From Terrihalobacillus insolitus (GTDB taxonomy: Bacteria; Bacillota; Bacilli; Bacillales; Amphibacillaceae), in contig NZ_JAMQKB010000002.1 in the NCBI RefSeq assembly GCF_028416575.1, positions 124,001-188,000 on the forward strand: DNA of 64,000 nt, in the 5' to 3' direction. A program made the position numbers and the translations under genes. The notes beneath the pieces are model-generated. The model was not told the DNA's origin. It did not search any database and was given only the letters and a program-made list of their open reading frames with translations. Positions 7,643-17,841 of the stretch are shown here, piece by piece. Numbering within the stretch: the stretch's first letter is position 1; each line of letters opens with the position of its first letter.

Positions 7643-10291
7643 CTATTTTTTTGAAAAACCAAAAAACACGGTTGGGATAGCACTTAATGCTAAAATAAAG
7701 ATCCAATCTCTTAAACTCAAATCTACGGTATGGAACACTTCTTGAAGGGGTTCCAAATAGATTACAATGACGAGAAGCAGTACTGAAGAAATAACAGCTC
7801 CGACTAGATAAAGGTTTTGAAATGGGTTTCTTGCAAATACGGAATGCTCGCTTCTGCAATCAAAAACGTGTATTAGTTGTGCCATAACCAATGTTGTGAA
7901 TGCGATCGTTTGAGCGTATCTTAATGATTCAGGATTGCCTTGATACGCCATCATGAAAGCAATAAGCGTGATGAGGCCAATCAATAATCCCCTACTAACA
8001 ATTTTGAAGCCTAATCCTCTTGCAAACACCCCTTCTTTAGGATCTCGTGGCTTACGTTTCATCACATTGTCTTCCGCTTGATCAAGTCCAAGTGCCATTG
8101 CTGGTAAACCATCTGTTACAAGGTTTACCCAAAGGATTTGGACTGGAATTAATGGTAAGGGTAGAGCAAGGAGCATTGCAAAAAGCATAACCAATATTTC
8201 ACCAACATTGGATGCTAACAAATAACGAATAAATTTCCGTATATTTTCGTAAATATTTCTACCCTCATAGATCGCTGATTTAATTGTGGCAAAATTATCA
8301 TCTAACAGAATAAGTGAGGAGGCTTCTTTTGCAACATCTGTTCCGCTTTGCCCCATACTTATCCCAATATCACTTGCCTTAATGGCCGGTGCATCATTTA
8401 CTCCATCACCGGTCATTGCTACAATGTGTCCTTTGTTTTGAAATGCTTTTACAATTTTCAATTTATGTTCTGGGGTAACACGAGCAAAAACATAGACGTC
8501 CTCTACAATCGTGCTTAGTTCTTCTTCTGTCATATGACTGAGCTGATGCCCTTCCATAACTCGTCCATTTTTTGGCATTAAATGAAGATCTCTTGCAATC
8601 GCTTGTGCTGTTTTCACATGGTCGCCAGTAATCATTACGGTTTTGATTCCTGCGTTATTACACTCTAAAATAGCATCCTTCACTTCTTTACGTGGTGGAT
8701 CAATCATACCCGTTAGACCGACAAAAGTGAGATCCTTTTCTAATAGCGCTTCATTAAATGGATGATCATTCCCAATTTCTTTCACACAAATTGCGATGGT
8801 TCGTAAGGCCTTGTCTGCCATTTGATTTATTTCACGATTTATTTGATTCTGATCTTTTGCCCGTAGCGGCCTTTTCTCCGATTGATCTGCAATAAACGTA
8901 GTACGTGGAAGCAACATGTCAGGTGCTCCCTTTGTTACGACAAAGCGTTTTTTATTTTGATCTTCTACTACAACCGTCATTCTTTTTCGATCAGAGTCAA
9001 AAGGAATTTCGTGAACAATTGTAAACTGAGCTGTAAAATCTTCCGAGATCCCTGCTTTTCTCGCAGCCGCTAAAAGTGCACCTTCCGTAGGATCACCATC
9101 TATCATCCATTTCCCTTTTCTTTTTAATAAAGAAGCATGATTACACAATGTCCCATACAGCAAGACATGATTGATATCAGGGTTCTTTATCTGCTTATTG
9201 TCAAGATAAAAAGCCCCTTTCGGATTATAGCCTTCACCTGTAACATGTATCGTCTGATCGTTTACGTATATTTCTTTTACGGTCATTTGATTTTCCGTCA
9301 TTGTACCTGTTTTATCTGAGCAAATAACAGAAGCACATCCTAGCGTTTCCACGGCAGAAAGTTTACGTACAATTGCCTTTTTTCGAATCATTCGCTGTAC
9401 ACCCAAGGATAGGGCAACCGTAACAATCGCTGGAAGGCCTTCTGGAATCGCAGCTACGGCAAGAGACACACCCGCAAGGAACATTTGATATGTCGGATGC
9501 CCTTGGTAAACCCCAACAACAACCACAAATGCAGTTAATAGTAACGCAACAATAATTAAAATTTTCCCAAGCTCTGCAAGCCTTCTTTCAAGTGGTGTTG
9601 CCATTTGTTCCGTTTTAACTAACAGAGACGCGATTTGACCCATTGCGGTACTCATGCCTGTTCCAACCACAATTCCTTCGCCGCTCCCTCTTGTTACAAG
9701 TGTGCCCATGAATACCATATTGTTTTGGTCCTGAGGCTCCAAATCCTCTTGTTTAATCGCGGTAGCGTGCTTTGCAATCGGTAAAGATTCCCCTGTCAAT
9801 GCCGATTCTTCCATTTCAAGACTGCTAGATTTAGAAAGACGAATATCTGCTGATACCCTATCCCCACTTGAAACACGAATTACATCCCCAACAACAACCT
9901 CACTTGACGGGATCTTCATCCATCTCCCATCCCGCTTCACATTTGCCATTGGAGCAGATAACTCTTTTAATTTCGAGAGTGATTTCTCTGCTTTTTGTTC
10001 TTGAAAAAAACCAATAAAACCATTAATTAAAACGATTACCATAATCGCAATCGCATCCACATATTCTCCTAGCAATCCAGAAACAAGCGTTGCTGCTAAA
10101 AGAACGAGAACCATGAAATCCTGAAATTGCTTTAAAAAAACAAGCCAAAGTGGCGTTTGTTTGCCCTCTTCTAACATATTAGCTCCAAGTTTTTTCAGTC
10201 GTTTCGAGGCTTCATCTGTTGTCAAACCCTGGCTTGTCTTTACACCTAGTTGCTGCTCCATATTTTTTAAGTCTAATTGGTACCATTTCAC
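7643..10291 (-). CDS. yloB: Calcium-transporting P-type ATPase YloB
   Basis: About 882 residues, the usual length for the B. subtilis YloB (P2A, SERCA-like) family. Visible landmarks: TGES actuator loop in [15 protein letters not shown] in membrane helix 4, phosphorylation motif DKTGTMT, MITGDH and [10 protein letters not shown] hinge, and four hydrophobic C-terminal helices. It pumps Ca2+ out of the cytoplasm and in B. subtilis supports calcium handling during sporulation. The longest frame starts at 10306, but GGAGGA is best placed for GTG at 10291 (product starts VKWYQLD), which I prefer. It is divergent from rqcH, the same pairing as yloA/yloB in B. subtilis. Confidence 0.93.
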   Translation of the reverse strand: MKWYQLDLKNMEQQLGVKTSQGLTTDEASKRLKKLGANMLEEGKQTPLWLVFLKQFQDFMVLVLLAATLVSGLLGEYVDAIAIMVIVLINGFIGFFQEQKAEKSLSKLKELSAPMANVKRDGRWMKIPSSEVVVGDVIRVSSGDRVSADIRLSKSSSLEMEESALTGESLPIAKHATAIKQEDLEPQDQNNMVFMGTLVTRGSGEGIVVGTGMSTAMGQIASLLVKTEQMATPLERRLAELGKILIIVALLLTAFVVVVGVYQGHPTYQMFLAGVSLAVAAIPEGLPAIVTVALSLGVQRMIRKKAIVRKLSAVETLGCASVICSDKTGTMTENQMTVKEIYVNDQTIHVTGEGYNPKGAFYLDNKQIKNPDINHVLLYGTLCNHASLLKRKGKWMIDGDPTEGALLAAARKAGISEDFTAQFTIVHEIPFDSDRKRMTVVVEDQNKKRFVVTKGAPDMLLPRTTFIADQSEKRPLRAKDQNQINREINQMADKALRTIAICVKEIGNDHPFNEALLEKDLTFVGLTGMIDPPRKEVKDAILECNNAGIKTVMITGDHVKTAQAIARDLHLMPKNGRVMEGHQLSHMTEEELSTIVEDVYVFARVTPEHKLKIVKAFQNKGHIVAMTGDGVNDAPAIKASDIGISMGQSGTDVAKEASSLILLDDNFATIKSAIYEGRNIYENIRKFIRYLLASNVGEILVMLFAMLLALPLPLIPVQILWVNLVTDGLPAMALGLDQAEDNVMKRKPRDPKEGVFARGLGFKIVSRGLLIGLITLIAFMMAYQGNPESLRYAQTIAFTTLVMAQLIHVFDCRSEHSVFARNPFQNLYLVGAVISSVLLLVIVIYLEPLQEVFHTVDLSLRDWIFILALSAIPTVFFGFSKK

Positions 10292-10332
10292 ATCACATTC
10301 CTCCATGTACGAGTCAGTCTGTTCTATATGTA

Positions 10333-10361
10333 TTCAGACTCGTCCTAAAACATGCTATAAT
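10333..10361 (+). promoter_or_regulatory. Sigma-A promoter of rqcH
   Basis: TTCAGA, a 17-base spacer and a perfect TATAAT are found 20 bases upstream of the rqcH ATG, inside the 90-base divergent region. Confidence 0.6.
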
Positions 10362-10381
10362 TAGGTATTGAGGTGATCCAT

Positions 10382-12097
10382 ATGGTATTTGACGGTATCG
10401 TCACCCGTGCTGTAGCGCATGAACTTAGTCATGCCCTAGCATCAGGACGATTAATGAAAGTACATCAACCGACCAACACGGAAATTATTTTGACGATTCG
10501 TAGCAAAGGAGAAAATCAATCCTTACTTCTCTCTGCACACCCTAGCTATGCTCGTATACACATAACAACCGATTCTTACCAAAACCCGAAAGAACCTTCT
10601 ATGTTTTGTATGCTGTTGCGGAAGCATATAGTTGGTGGCTTTATTGATAAAATAGAACAACACGAAATGGAACGCATTATTCACATTGATATCAAAGGTA
10701 AAAATGAAATCGGGGATGAAACAAACAAACGGCTAGTGATCGAAATTATGGGAAAGCATAGCAATATCGTACTGATCGATCAAGAAAAAGAGTACATATT
10801 AGACAGTATTAAACACGTCTCACATGCTCAGAGTAGATATCGTACCATTTTACCTGGTCAAGCATACAAGTTACCACCTGATCAAGGAAAGATTAATCCT
10901 CTTTCCATTGATGGTGCATCATTTGTGAAAAAATTGGATTTTAATGCAGGTAAGCTAGACAACCAAATGGTAAGCAAAATAATGGGGTTATCTCCTTTCA
11001 TTTCCAAGGAAATATCGAATCTTGCCCACTTAGGCTCTCAATTTGAATATAAAGAAGCTTTTGAAGTCGTCCAAACTTGGATCCTTCGTCACGAATATAA
11101 ACCAGCTATTTTCAAACGAGAGAAAGATGATTTTCATGTATTACCATTTCAATCAATTGGTGAAGAAGGAGAAATCTTTTCCTCTGTAAGCACGATGCTT
11201 GATCATTATTACTCTGGTAAAGCGGAACGTGATCGCGTCAAGCAACAGGCTGGTGATCTATTACGATTTCTAAAAAATGAACGTGAAAAAAATACTAGAA
11301 AAATGAAAAAGCATCAGCAAACCATTCAAAAGGCTGAAAAAGCTGATCATTATCAACGTTTAGGCGAGCTTTTAACTGCACATCTCCATACCATTAAGAC
11401 AGGTGACAAAGTAGCTCAAGTTATTGATTATTACGATCCAGACCAAAAAGAAATCACGATTGAATTAAACCCGAATAAAACACCGAGTGAAAATGCTCAA
11501 AGCTACTTTAAGACCTATCAAAAATTAAAAAAATCAAAACAAATGGTTATACAGGAAATAGAAAAAGCAGAACAAGAAAATGCTTACTTAGACGCACTTG
11601 TTCAACAAATTGATGGCGCAAGAGAACAAGACATCGAAGGTATTCGTGAAGAACTCCGGGAGGAAGGCTACCTAAAGGCAAAACCGAAACAAAAAAAGAA
11701 ATCCCAAAAACCAAAGCACCCCGAGCCAGAACAGTTTATCTCAACAGATGGAGCAACTATTCTTGTAGGGAAAAACAATAAACAAAACGAGTATCTTACC
11801 ACCCGTCTTGCAGATAAAAACGACATTTGGCTACACACGAAGGATATCCCTGGTTCTCACGTTGTCATCCGTGATAAAAATCCGAGTGAGGAAACCTTAT
11901 TTGAAGCTGCTCAGTTGGCCGCCATTTTCAGTAAATCTAAGCAGTCCTCATCGGTTCCCGTTGATTATACAAAGGTTCGGCACGTAAAAAAACCAAATGG
12001 CGCCAAACCAGGTTATGTCACCTACGACAACCAAAAAACGTTATTTGTAACACCAGAGGCGGACTTTCTTACTAAATTGAAAACAATGAAAGAGTAA
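10382..12097 (+). CDS. rqcH: Ribosome quality control protein RqcH (NFACT, YloA)
   Basis: 571 residues from ATG 10382, which has GAGGTG six bases upstream (the longer GTG at 10373 lacks one). Domain order matches NFACT proteins: NFACT-N (about 1-180), helix-hairpin-helix region, a long coiled coil (about 285-430) and NFACT-R near the end (IWLHTKDIPGSHVVIRD, then KPGYVTYDNQKTLFV). RqcH binds stalled 50S-peptidyl-tRNA complexes and recruits alanyl-tRNA to add C-terminal alanine tails that mark nascent chains for degradation. Older annotations call it a fibronectin-binding protein. Divergent from yloB. Confidence 0.93.
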   Translation: MVFDGIVTRAVAHELSHALASGRLMKVHQPTNTEIILTIRSKGENQSLLLSAHPSYARIHITTDSYQNPKEPSMFCMLLRKHIVGGFIDKIEQHEMERIIHIDIKGKNEIGDETNKRLVIEIMGKHSNIVLIDQEKEYILDSIKHVSHAQSRYRTILPGQAYKLPPDQGKINPLSIDGASFVKKLDFNAGKLDNQMVSKIMGLSPFISKEISNLAHLGSQFEYKEAFEVVQTWILRHEYKPAIFKREKDDFHVLPFQSIGEEGEIFSSVSTMLDHYYSGKAERDRVKQQAGDLLRFLKNEREKNTRKMKKHQQTIQKAEKADHYQRLGELLTAHLHTIKTGDKVAQVIDYYDPDQKEITIELNPNKTPSENAQSYFKTYQKLKKSKQMVIQEIEKAEQENAYLDALVQQIDGAREQDIEGIREELREEGYLKAKPKQKKKSQKPKHPEPEQFISTDGATILVGKNNKQNEYLTTRLADKNDIWLHTKDIPGSHVVIRDKNPSEETLFEAAQLAAIFSKSKQSSSVPVDYTKVRHVKKPNGAKPGYVTYDNQKTLFVTPEADFLTKLKTMKE

Positions 12098-12276
12098 GCA
12101 CATTTTAAAAGAGTTTTGAAGAGGACATATATTCCACTATTTATCTAAAAAGATGTTAATTTAATGCAAATGAGTTTCCGTTTTTTTATGAATTAAAAAC
12201 AATGATACTAAGGAAAGACAAACATCGCATATACTTCTTCAAAAGGGATTGATCATTGCACACGAGGAGTGTTAGG

Positions 12277-12714
12277 ATGGAAAAAATAATCGATCATATC
12301 GGAGTTGCGGTTCGAAACTTGGAAACCAGTATTGACTTCTATAAAAACACATTAGGAGCCAAATTAATCGATCGCTATAGAAGTGAAGCAAAAGGTGTAG
12401 AAAGTGAAATCGCAATGATGGAAGTAAATGGAGCTATAACAGAGTTACTGAGCCCGACGAACAACACAACTTCCCCTATTGCTCGTTTTATTAAGCAAAA
12501 AGGGAAGGGGGTTCACCACATTGCCTATCGTGTAGAAGATCTTGACATTGCGTTAAAAGAATTGGAAACGCAAGGTATTCGGACGTTAGCAGATACGTTT
12601 AGAACAAACAAACACGGAAGGCGATTAATATACTTAAATCCAGTTGATACAGAGGGAACCATCATTGAATTTTGTGATTATCCTAATGGAAAAGATATTA
12701 CTTTGAAAAAATAA
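12277..12714 (+). CDS. Methylmalonyl-CoA epimerase-like VOC protein
   Basis: 145 residues from ATG 12277, with GAGGAG eight bases before it. Two beta-alpha-beta-beta-beta modules of the vicinal oxygen chelate fold are visible: DHIGVAVRNLETSIDFYKN and HHIAYRVEDLDIALKELE. Probable metal ligands are the His of DHIGVAV, the second His of HHIAYRV and the Glu of TIIEF. Methylmalonyl-CoA epimerase interconverts the (R) and (S) thioesters in propionate and branched-chain catabolism. It stands alone, with no mutase nearby, but an acylating methylmalonate-semialdehyde dehydrogenase is encoded next to it on the other strand. A glyoxalase-like role cannot be excluded. Confidence 0.75.
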   Translation: MEKIIDHIGVAVRNLETSIDFYKNTLGAKLIDRYRSEAKGVESEIAMMEVNGAITELLSPTNNTTSPIARFIKQKGKGVHHIAYRVEDLDIALKELETQGIRTLADTFRTNKHGRRLIYLNPVDTEGTIIEFCDYPNGKDITLKK

Positions 12715-12761
12715 TCCCGTCTTGAGCACAACAAAATTTTCCATTTTAATTAAACTGAAGA

Positions 12762-12942
12762 TTATTGGGCAGTATAACCACCATCTATTACAGTGGCTTG
12801 CCCAGTAATCCCTTTGGCTTGATTACTAGCTAAGAACATAGAGTAATCAGCGATTTCTTGAACTTTAAGTAATCGTTTTTGTGGCACTAGAGGAAAAATC
12901 ACTTCTTCTAAAACCTTTTCGAATTCTATGTTTCGATTTTCA
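12762..12942 (-). pseudogene. C-terminal remnant of a 3-hydroxybutyrate dehydrogenase (SDR)
   Basis: About 60 codons on the minus strand, without a start, ending in a proper TAA at 12762. The end of a short-chain dehydrogenase is recognisable: FPLVPQKRLLKVQEIADYS, FLASNQAKGITGQA and the closing IDGGYTAQ, the C-terminus typical of D-beta-hydroxybutyrate dehydrogenases. The NAD-binding and catalytic parts are missing. The fragment begins immediately after the terminator of the upstream mmsA gene, so a deletion seems to have removed the front of the gene. Confidence 0.75.
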
Positions 12943-12990
12943 GAAAAAACGCCCCAAGCAAAGCGCTCAAATCTTAACCTTGCTTGGAGC
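12943..12990 (-). terminator. Terminator of the sigma-54 dehydrogenase operon
   Basis: On the minus strand, CTCCAAGCAA pairs with TTGCTTGG and a GGCGTTTTTTC tract follows. It lies 20 bases after the mmsA stop. Confidence 0.75.
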
Positions 12991-13011
12991 TATTCATTGA
13001 TATCTTATCGT

Positions 13012-14469
13012 TTACCAACGTGCTGTAATCATTTTACGTCTTGTATAAAACGCTACCCCGTCCTTTCCGTTTGCATGTAAGTCACCGTAGAAGGAGTTTT
13101 TCCAACCAGAGAATGGGAAGAACGCCATCGGTGCTGGTACGCCTACATTCACACCTAGCATACCCACCTGTATATTTTCTCTAAAGTAACGAACATCACT
13201 TCCATTTTGAGTAAACAAACACGCACCATTACCAAAATCTGACTGGTTCGTTAAGTCAATCGCCTCTTCTAAAGAGTTAACTCGAACAACCGAAAGCACA
13301 GGTGCAAATATTTCATCCTTCCATATTTTCATAGAAGGTTTTACATTGTCGAAGATCGTTGGGCCAATGAAGTAACCTTCTTCGTGAAAAGATTCATCTT
13401 TACGACCATCACGGATAAGCGTCGCACCCTCCCTTTCACCGATATCAATATAATTCGCAGTTTTTTCCTTATGTTCCTGACGAATAACTGGGCCTAGGAA
13501 AACACCTTCATCAAGACCATTTCCCATTTGAAGTTCATTCGCGTTTTCATTAAGCTTTTGAACAAGCGAATCTGCTACATCACCAACTGCTACTACTACT
13601 GAACATGCCATACATCTTTCACCTGCTGAACCATAGGCTGCTGCAATAACTTCCTTCACAGCTAAATCCAGATTAGCATCAGGCATTACGATCGAGTGAT
13701 TCTTTGCACCCGCTAACGCTTGAACGCGTTTGCCGTTATTAGCTGCTGTTTTATAAATATACTCTGCAACGGGCTGAGAACCTACAAAAGAAATAGCTGG
13801 AACATCTTTGTTCTCAAGTAGACCATTCACGACATCGTGAGCGCCATGAACGATATTCAGCACTCCATTTGGAAGTCCTGCCTCTTGAAATAATTCAGCT
13901 AAACGATTAGCTAATAAAGGAGTACGTTCAGATGGCTTTAGAATAAAGGTATTGCCCATTGCAATTGCAAGCGGGTACATCCAGCATGGAACCATCATCG
14001 GGAAATTAAAAGGAGTAATTCCACCTACAACGCCAACCGGATATCGATACATACCAGATTCAATATTGGAAGCAATATCAGGAAGCTGTTCCCCCATCAT
14101 TAACGTAGGCGCACCAGCTGCAAATTCAACACACTCAATACCACGTAAAACTTCACCATAAGCCTCTTTATAACTTTTTCCGTTTTCTTTCGTAACTAAT
14201 TCCGCTAATTCATCCCAATTATCAACTAACAGCTGTTGGTATTTAAACAAAATCCTTGCACGTTTTGGTACTGGAGTTTTACTCCACATTTTAAAAGCCT
14301 CTCTTGCGACTTTAGCAGCGGTTTCTACATCCTCCTTTGTAGAAATTGGCACTTCACCTAGTATTTCCCCAGTAGCTGGATTCGGAACACTTTGATATTG
14401 ATCGGTATTTGCTTCAACCCATTCACCATTAATGAAATTTTTTAATTTTTTAATTGCTGTTTGTGTCAT
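13012..14469 (-). CDS. mmsA: CoA-acylating methylmalonate-semialdehyde dehydrogenase
   Basis: 485 residues, standard length. Cofactor-site features of the aldehyde dehydrogenase fold are seen ([36 protein letters not shown]), and the catalytic Cys lies in GERCMA (about 284). The family oxidises malonate or methylmalonate semialdehyde to acetyl- or propionyl-CoA with NAD and CoA, in valine, inositol and 3-hydroxypropionate breakdown. It ends the operon Fe-ADH - GntP remnant - mmsA, which suggests that the alcohol dehydrogenase makes its semialdehyde substrate (inference). ATG is preceded by GAGGAG. The B. subtilis homologue is iolA/mmsA. Confidence 0.92.
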   Translation of the reverse strand: MTQTAIKKLKNFINGEWVEANTDQYQSVPNPATGEILGEVPISTKEDVETAAKVAREAFKMWSKTPVPKRARILFKYQQLLVDNWDELAELVTKENGKSYKEAYGEVLRGIECVEFAAGAPTLMMGEQLPDIASNIESGMYRYPVGVVGGITPFNFPMMVPCWMYPLAIAMGNTFILKPSERTPLLANRLAELFQEAGLPNGVLNIVHGAHDVVNGLLENKDVPAISFVGSQPVAEYIYKTAANNGKRVQALAGAKNHSIVMPDANLDLAVKEVIAAAYGSAGERCMACSVVVAVGDVADSLVQKLNENANELQMGNGLDEGVFLGPVIRQEHKEKTANYIDIGEREGATLIRDGRKDESFHEEGYFIGPTIFDNVKPSMKIWKDEIFAPVLSVVRVNSLEEAIDLTNQSDFGNGACLFTQNGSDVRYFRENIQVGMLGVNVGVPAPMAFFPFSGWKNSFYGDLHANGKDGVAFYTRRKMITARW

Positions 14470-14488
14470 ATTAAAAACTCCTCTCGAT

Positions 14489-14644
14489 TTATAAATTACG
14501 AATTAAAAAATAGAATATAAGATTACCGCCAAGACCAAAACGGCCGTCGGCAATAGAACACTTAGCATGAAGAATATTTACACCTTTCATAGTTAGATAG
14601 ATTAGTAAACCAAGAGATACTATTAAACCGATCAACCCTAACAT
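14489..14644 (-). pseudogene. Internally deleted GntP-family permease remnant
   Basis: A strong ribosome binding site (GGGGGGAG) and ATG at 14644 begin MLGLIGLIVSLGLLIYLTMK, the typical first helix of GntP gluconate/hydroxybutyrate permeases. After GVNIL the sequence jumps: in the neighbouring frame it reads FMLSVLLPTAVLVLAVILYS and stops at 14503, which looks like the last helix of the same family. About 400 residues are missing. The gene sits between the Fe-alcohol dehydrogenase and mmsA with normal operon spacing, so the original operon probably contained a substrate transporter. Confidence 0.65.
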
Positions 14645-14666
14645 AATTTTCTCTCCCCCCTATTCC

Positions 14667-15863
14667 CTATCTCACTTTGTTATCAGTTGAGAAATCATAA
14701 TTAAAACAAATATGGTAAAGTTCTTCGATTTCTAACTTTGTTGGTACTTTTGGATTATTACCTGGACTACCACTTGCCAAGGCATCATTCGCCATTTTGC
14801 TGACAACGCTTTCAAATGGCTGCTTTTCAATTCCAAATCCACTTAAATTAGGGATATTTAACTGCAAACAAAGATCCCTAACGGAAGAAACAGCAATCTC
14901 AGCAGCTTCTTTGTTTGTTTTACTATTTGCCTCAGGAGAGAATATCCTACCTAAATCCGCCAAACGATCAATGGAAGAATCCTTGCTAAATTCTAAAACT
15001 GCTGGTAAAAGCATTGCGTTGGAATATCCATGTGGTACATGGAAGAGAGCACCAATAGGCCGTGACATCCCATGAACCAGACAAACAGATGCATTTGTAA
15101 AAGCCATTCCCGCTTGCAATGCACCTAATGACATCGCTTCCCTAGCATCTAAATTTTCACCATCTTCGTATGCTTTTAGTAAATTATTAACGATTAATTT
15201 CATTCCAGAAAGTGCGGCCATATCCGTCATTGGATGAGATAATCGGGAAATATATGCCTCAATTGCGTGACTTAACGCATCGATACCTGTCGCTGCAGTA
15301 ACACTCTGAGGTGATGTGATGGTTAACAACGGATCAACGATAGCTACTGTTGGCATAAATGCTGGCTGTTTAATCATCATTTTGACATCATTTGATGTGT
15401 TTGTGATGACAGTCACATCCGTTGCTTCAGAGCCTGTTCCTGCGGTGGTTGGAATTGCAATATGCGGAATTGCTGCTTCCTTCGCTATTTTATTTCCTCT
15501 CATATAGTCACCAATATAACCACCGTTCGTTGCTAAAACTGCAATTGCCTTTGCTGTATCAATACAACTTCCACCACCAAGAGAAATAACAAAATCACAT
15601 TGTTCTGCTTTAAGTAGTTCCAAAGCCTCCGTTACATATTTGTCAGTTGGCTCAGATTCAACTCCCAGATAAACAACATTTTCAACGTTTTCCTTAGAAA
15701 GATAGTTTCTACAAGAATTTACATAACCAAGGGTATCCATTATCTTATCACTAATGATAAGCGCTTTTTTTCCGCTTAAAGCTGCCTCATTCCCTAGCTT
15801 TTCCAACGAGTTTCGCCCATAATTAATTGTTTGGGGCGTGCGAAAAATAGCGTAATTATCCAT
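14667..15863 (-). CDS. Iron-containing alcohol dehydrogenase
   Basis: 398 residues from ATG 15863, where AGGAGG is well placed; the longer frame to 15932 reads through the promoter and is rejected. Group III Fe-ADH features: GGGSCIDTAKA nucleotide loop, TTAGTGSEATDVTVIT, DALSHAIEAYIS and HVPHGYSNAMLLP with the metal-binding His residues. These enzymes reduce aldehydes or oxidise short hydroxy compounds with NAD(P). It is the first gene after a sigma-54 promoter, controlled by the adjacent activator; with mmsA it could oxidise a 3-hydroxy acid to the semialdehyde and then to acyl-CoA (inference). Confidence 0.9.
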   Translation of the reverse strand: MDNYAIFRTPQTINYGRNSLEKLGNEAALSGKKALIISDKIMDTLGYVNSCRNYLSKENVENVVYLGVESEPTDKYVTEALELLKAEQCDFVISLGGGSCIDTAKAIAVLATNGGYIGDYMRGNKIAKEAAIPHIAIPTTAGTGSEATDVTVITNTSNDVKMMIKQPAFMPTVAIVDPLLTITSPQSVTAATGIDALSHAIEAYISRLSHPMTDMAALSGMKLIVNNLLKAYEDGENLDAREAMSLGALQAGMAFTNASVCLVHGMSRPIGALFHVPHGYSNAMLLPAVLEFSKDSSIDRLADLGRIFSPEANSKTNKEAAEIAVSSVRDLCLQLNIPNLSGFGIEKQPFESVVSKMANDALASGSPGNNPKVPTKLEIEELYHICFNYDFSTDNKVR

Positions 15864-17841
15864 CCTGATTCCTCCTTTTTTTGTCTTCACAAGTATATAT
15901 GCAAATAACATGCCAATAAGGAGAATGCGCATTCACTGTTATGTACGAACTGAATGTAGTCCGAACACTACACTTTTGTATATAAATTGTAGTGTTCGGA
16001 CTACATTCAGTGTAACGTATGTTAAATTTTTTAAGCTTTTGATATAAAGTTGTTCGATGAATGCCTAATTGATCTGCTGCCTTTGATTTATTTCCTGCAG
16101 TCTGAACTAAAGCTGTCAAAATTAACTCCTTTTCTCGTTCATTACCTAGGCTTTTAGCCTTGTCTAGTAGGTTTGATTTTTGATTTAATTCATCACTAAC
16201 CCCGCTTATATGACCTGTTTCCTTTACCATATTATAAGGCAGGTGATGAGTATCAATTACAGTCCCATCAACAAGTGTTACTAATTTTTCGATCGTGTTA
16301 ACCAGTTCTCTAACATTTCCACGCCAATGGTAATTCATAAATGCAGAGACCGCTGCAGAAGTAAACATTTTTTCTGGTGTCTGGAATTTATTACAGACCT
16401 CTTTTACATAATGTGAAATCAGCGGGGGAATATCTTCTTTTCGTTTACGCAATGGCGGAATAGGGAGCTCAATAACATTAATTCGAAAATATTGATCCTC
16501 ACGAAACTCACCCATTTCAACCATTTCCATTAAATTGCGATTTGTTGCGGCAATGATTCTTACATTCATTTCATAATTTTTAACACCGCCAATACGTACA
16601 ACTTCTTTTTCCTGTAATACCCTTAGTAACTTGATTTGCATCGTAAGCGGCATTTCTCCAATTTCATCAAGAAATAGGGTTCCATTTTGAGCTAATTCAA
16701 ATTTACCTGGTTTTCCATTTTTTTTGGCACCAGTAAAGGCACCTTCTTCATAACCAAATAATTCAGATTCAAATAAATGTTCTGGTATAGCACCACAGTT
16801 TAAACTAATAAAAGGGCCTGAGGAAAATGAGCTTAAATTATGTATACTTTTAGCATATAATTCTTTTCCTGTTCCACTTTCGCCAGTAATTAAAACAGGT
16901 GCAAACGATTTTGCTGTTTTTCTTGCTAACCTCTTTACATTTGAAGTACTTTCACTAACCCCAACAATTTGATCTAGTGTAGTCTTTACAGTTTGTTGAC
17001 TTTTAACCATAAATGGTTGCTCACGTATTTCTTCTCGAATCTTATTCTTCTGTAATCTTTCATACATGTGATACAGTTCTGTTACACCTTCAAAAATTAG
17101 CATTCCAATTTCACCTACAATTCTATCCTTATTCCAAATTGGGATACGATGTACAACCATAGATTGCCCTTGGATATTTTGTAAAACACCCCGCTCAGGT
17201 ATAGCCGTTTTGACGGTAATATGAAGCTTAGTATTTTCTATTACCTCTGTGACTGGCCTTCCAACAGCATCTTCACGTTTTATTCCAGTAAAACGACTAT
17301 ATGCCTCGTTAAATTCTAATAAAATACCTTGATCATCAACAACAGCTATGCCTTCATATGCACTCTCTAAAATAACTCTTAAAATTCCCGTATTGTTCTC
17401 TGACTCAATTGACTCACGGACATACTTGGATAACCCCTTTATCAGATCCTCTCTTTCTAAAACACCAATTAATTTGTCTTGTTCATCGACTACTAGGAAG
17501 TGTTCACAAGATAACAAGTGTATATCTAATAAAGTATCATCACAGCGCACTTGGGAAAAATTCTGTTCGGAAATTTGATTGAGTACCTTTTCATCCATAT
17601 TTTTATTAATAAGGAAGTGATGAAGAAGTAACTTCGTTGTGAGCACACCAATTGGGCGATTCATTTTATCAACAACTGGCATAAAATCAACACGAAGTTG
17701 ATCAACTACCTGAGCCGCCTCCGAAATTGTATAATCACCACGAATAAAATAAGGATTCGGAATCATCCATCTCTCTACCTTTAGTAATTTCTCATCTGCA
17801 ATTGCTTCATCAAAGCTGTTAATGAAATGCTGAATCGACAT
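15856..17841 (-). CDS. Sigma-54-dependent activator with CBS, PAS, AAA+ and Fis domains
   Basis: 661 residues from ATG 17841 (GAGAGAGG upstream). Two CBS repeats (about 25-140), a PAS domain (about 150-260), a sigma-54 AAA+ domain with GESGTGKE (320-327), GAFTGA (367-372, contacts sigma-54) and FLDEIGEMP (390-398), and a Fis-type helix-turn-helix (about 584-604). It hydrolyses ATP to open sigma-54 promoters; the CBS/PAS part should sense an adenosyl ligand or the substrate. Normal relatives stop near LKKFNI (608). Here the frame runs on for 53 residues through the enhancer dyads and the -24/-12 promoter and stops inside the ADH start, suggesting loss of the original stop codon. Confidence 0.9.
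   Translation of the reverse strand: MSIQHFINSFDEAIADEKLLKVERWMIPNPYFIRGDYTISEAAQVVDQLRVDFMPVVDKMNRPIGVLTTKLLLHHFLINKNMDEKVLNQISEQNFSQVRCDDTLLDIHLLSCEHFLVVDEQDKLIGVLEREDLIKGLSKYVRESIESENNTGILRVILESAYEGIAVVDDQGILLEFNEAYSRFTGIKREDAVGRPVTEVIENTKLHITVKTAIPERGVLQNIQGQSMVVHRIPIWNKDRIVGEIGMLIFEGVTELYHMYERLQKNKIREEIREQPFMVKSQQTVKTTLDQIVGVSESTSNVKRLARKTAKSFAPVLITGESGTGKELYAKSIHNLSSFSSGPFISLNCGAIPEHLFESELFGYEEGAFTGAKKNGKPGKFELAQNGTLFLDEIGEMPLTMQIKLLRVLQEKEVVRIGGVKNYEMNVRIIAATNRNLMEMVEMGEFREDQYFRINVIELPIPPLRKRKEDIPPLISHYVKEVCNKFQTPEKMFTSAAVSAFMNYHWRGNVRELVNTIEKLVTLVDGTVIDTHHLPYNMVKETGHISGVSDELNQKSNLLDKAKSLGNEREKELILTALVQTAGNKSKAADQLGIHRTTLYQKLKKFNIRYTECSPNTTIYIQKCSVRTTFSSYITVNAHSPYWHVICIYTCEDKKRRNQDG
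15899..15916 (-). promoter_or_regulatory. Sigma-54 (-24/-12) promoter of the dehydrogenase operon
   Basis: On the minus strand TTGGCATGTTATTTGCAT fits the sigma-54 consensus, with GG at 15914-15913 and GC at 15902-15901 and exactly ten bases between. The predicted start (near 15889) lies about 26 bases before the Fe-ADH ATG. Confidence 0.85.
15949..16011. promoter_or_regulatory. Twin enhancer dyads (UAS) for the sigma-54 activator
   Basis: A perfect 24-base inverted repeat (15949-15972 and 15988-16011). Each arm contains its own dyad TGTAGT-N6-ACTACA (15955-15972 and 15988-16005). The dyad centres are 33 bases apart, about three helical turns, and lie near -75 and -108 of the predicted start. 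This is the classic layout of an upstream activating sequence bound by two dimers of an NtrC-type activator. It can also form an mRNA hairpin. Confidence 0.7.

Noticed and set aside
15949..16011. Plain transcription terminator of the sigma-54 regulator
   Set aside because: The stem is perfect, but no T-run follows, and each arm is itself a dyad at enhancer distance from a sigma-54 promoter, so an operator role explains it better.
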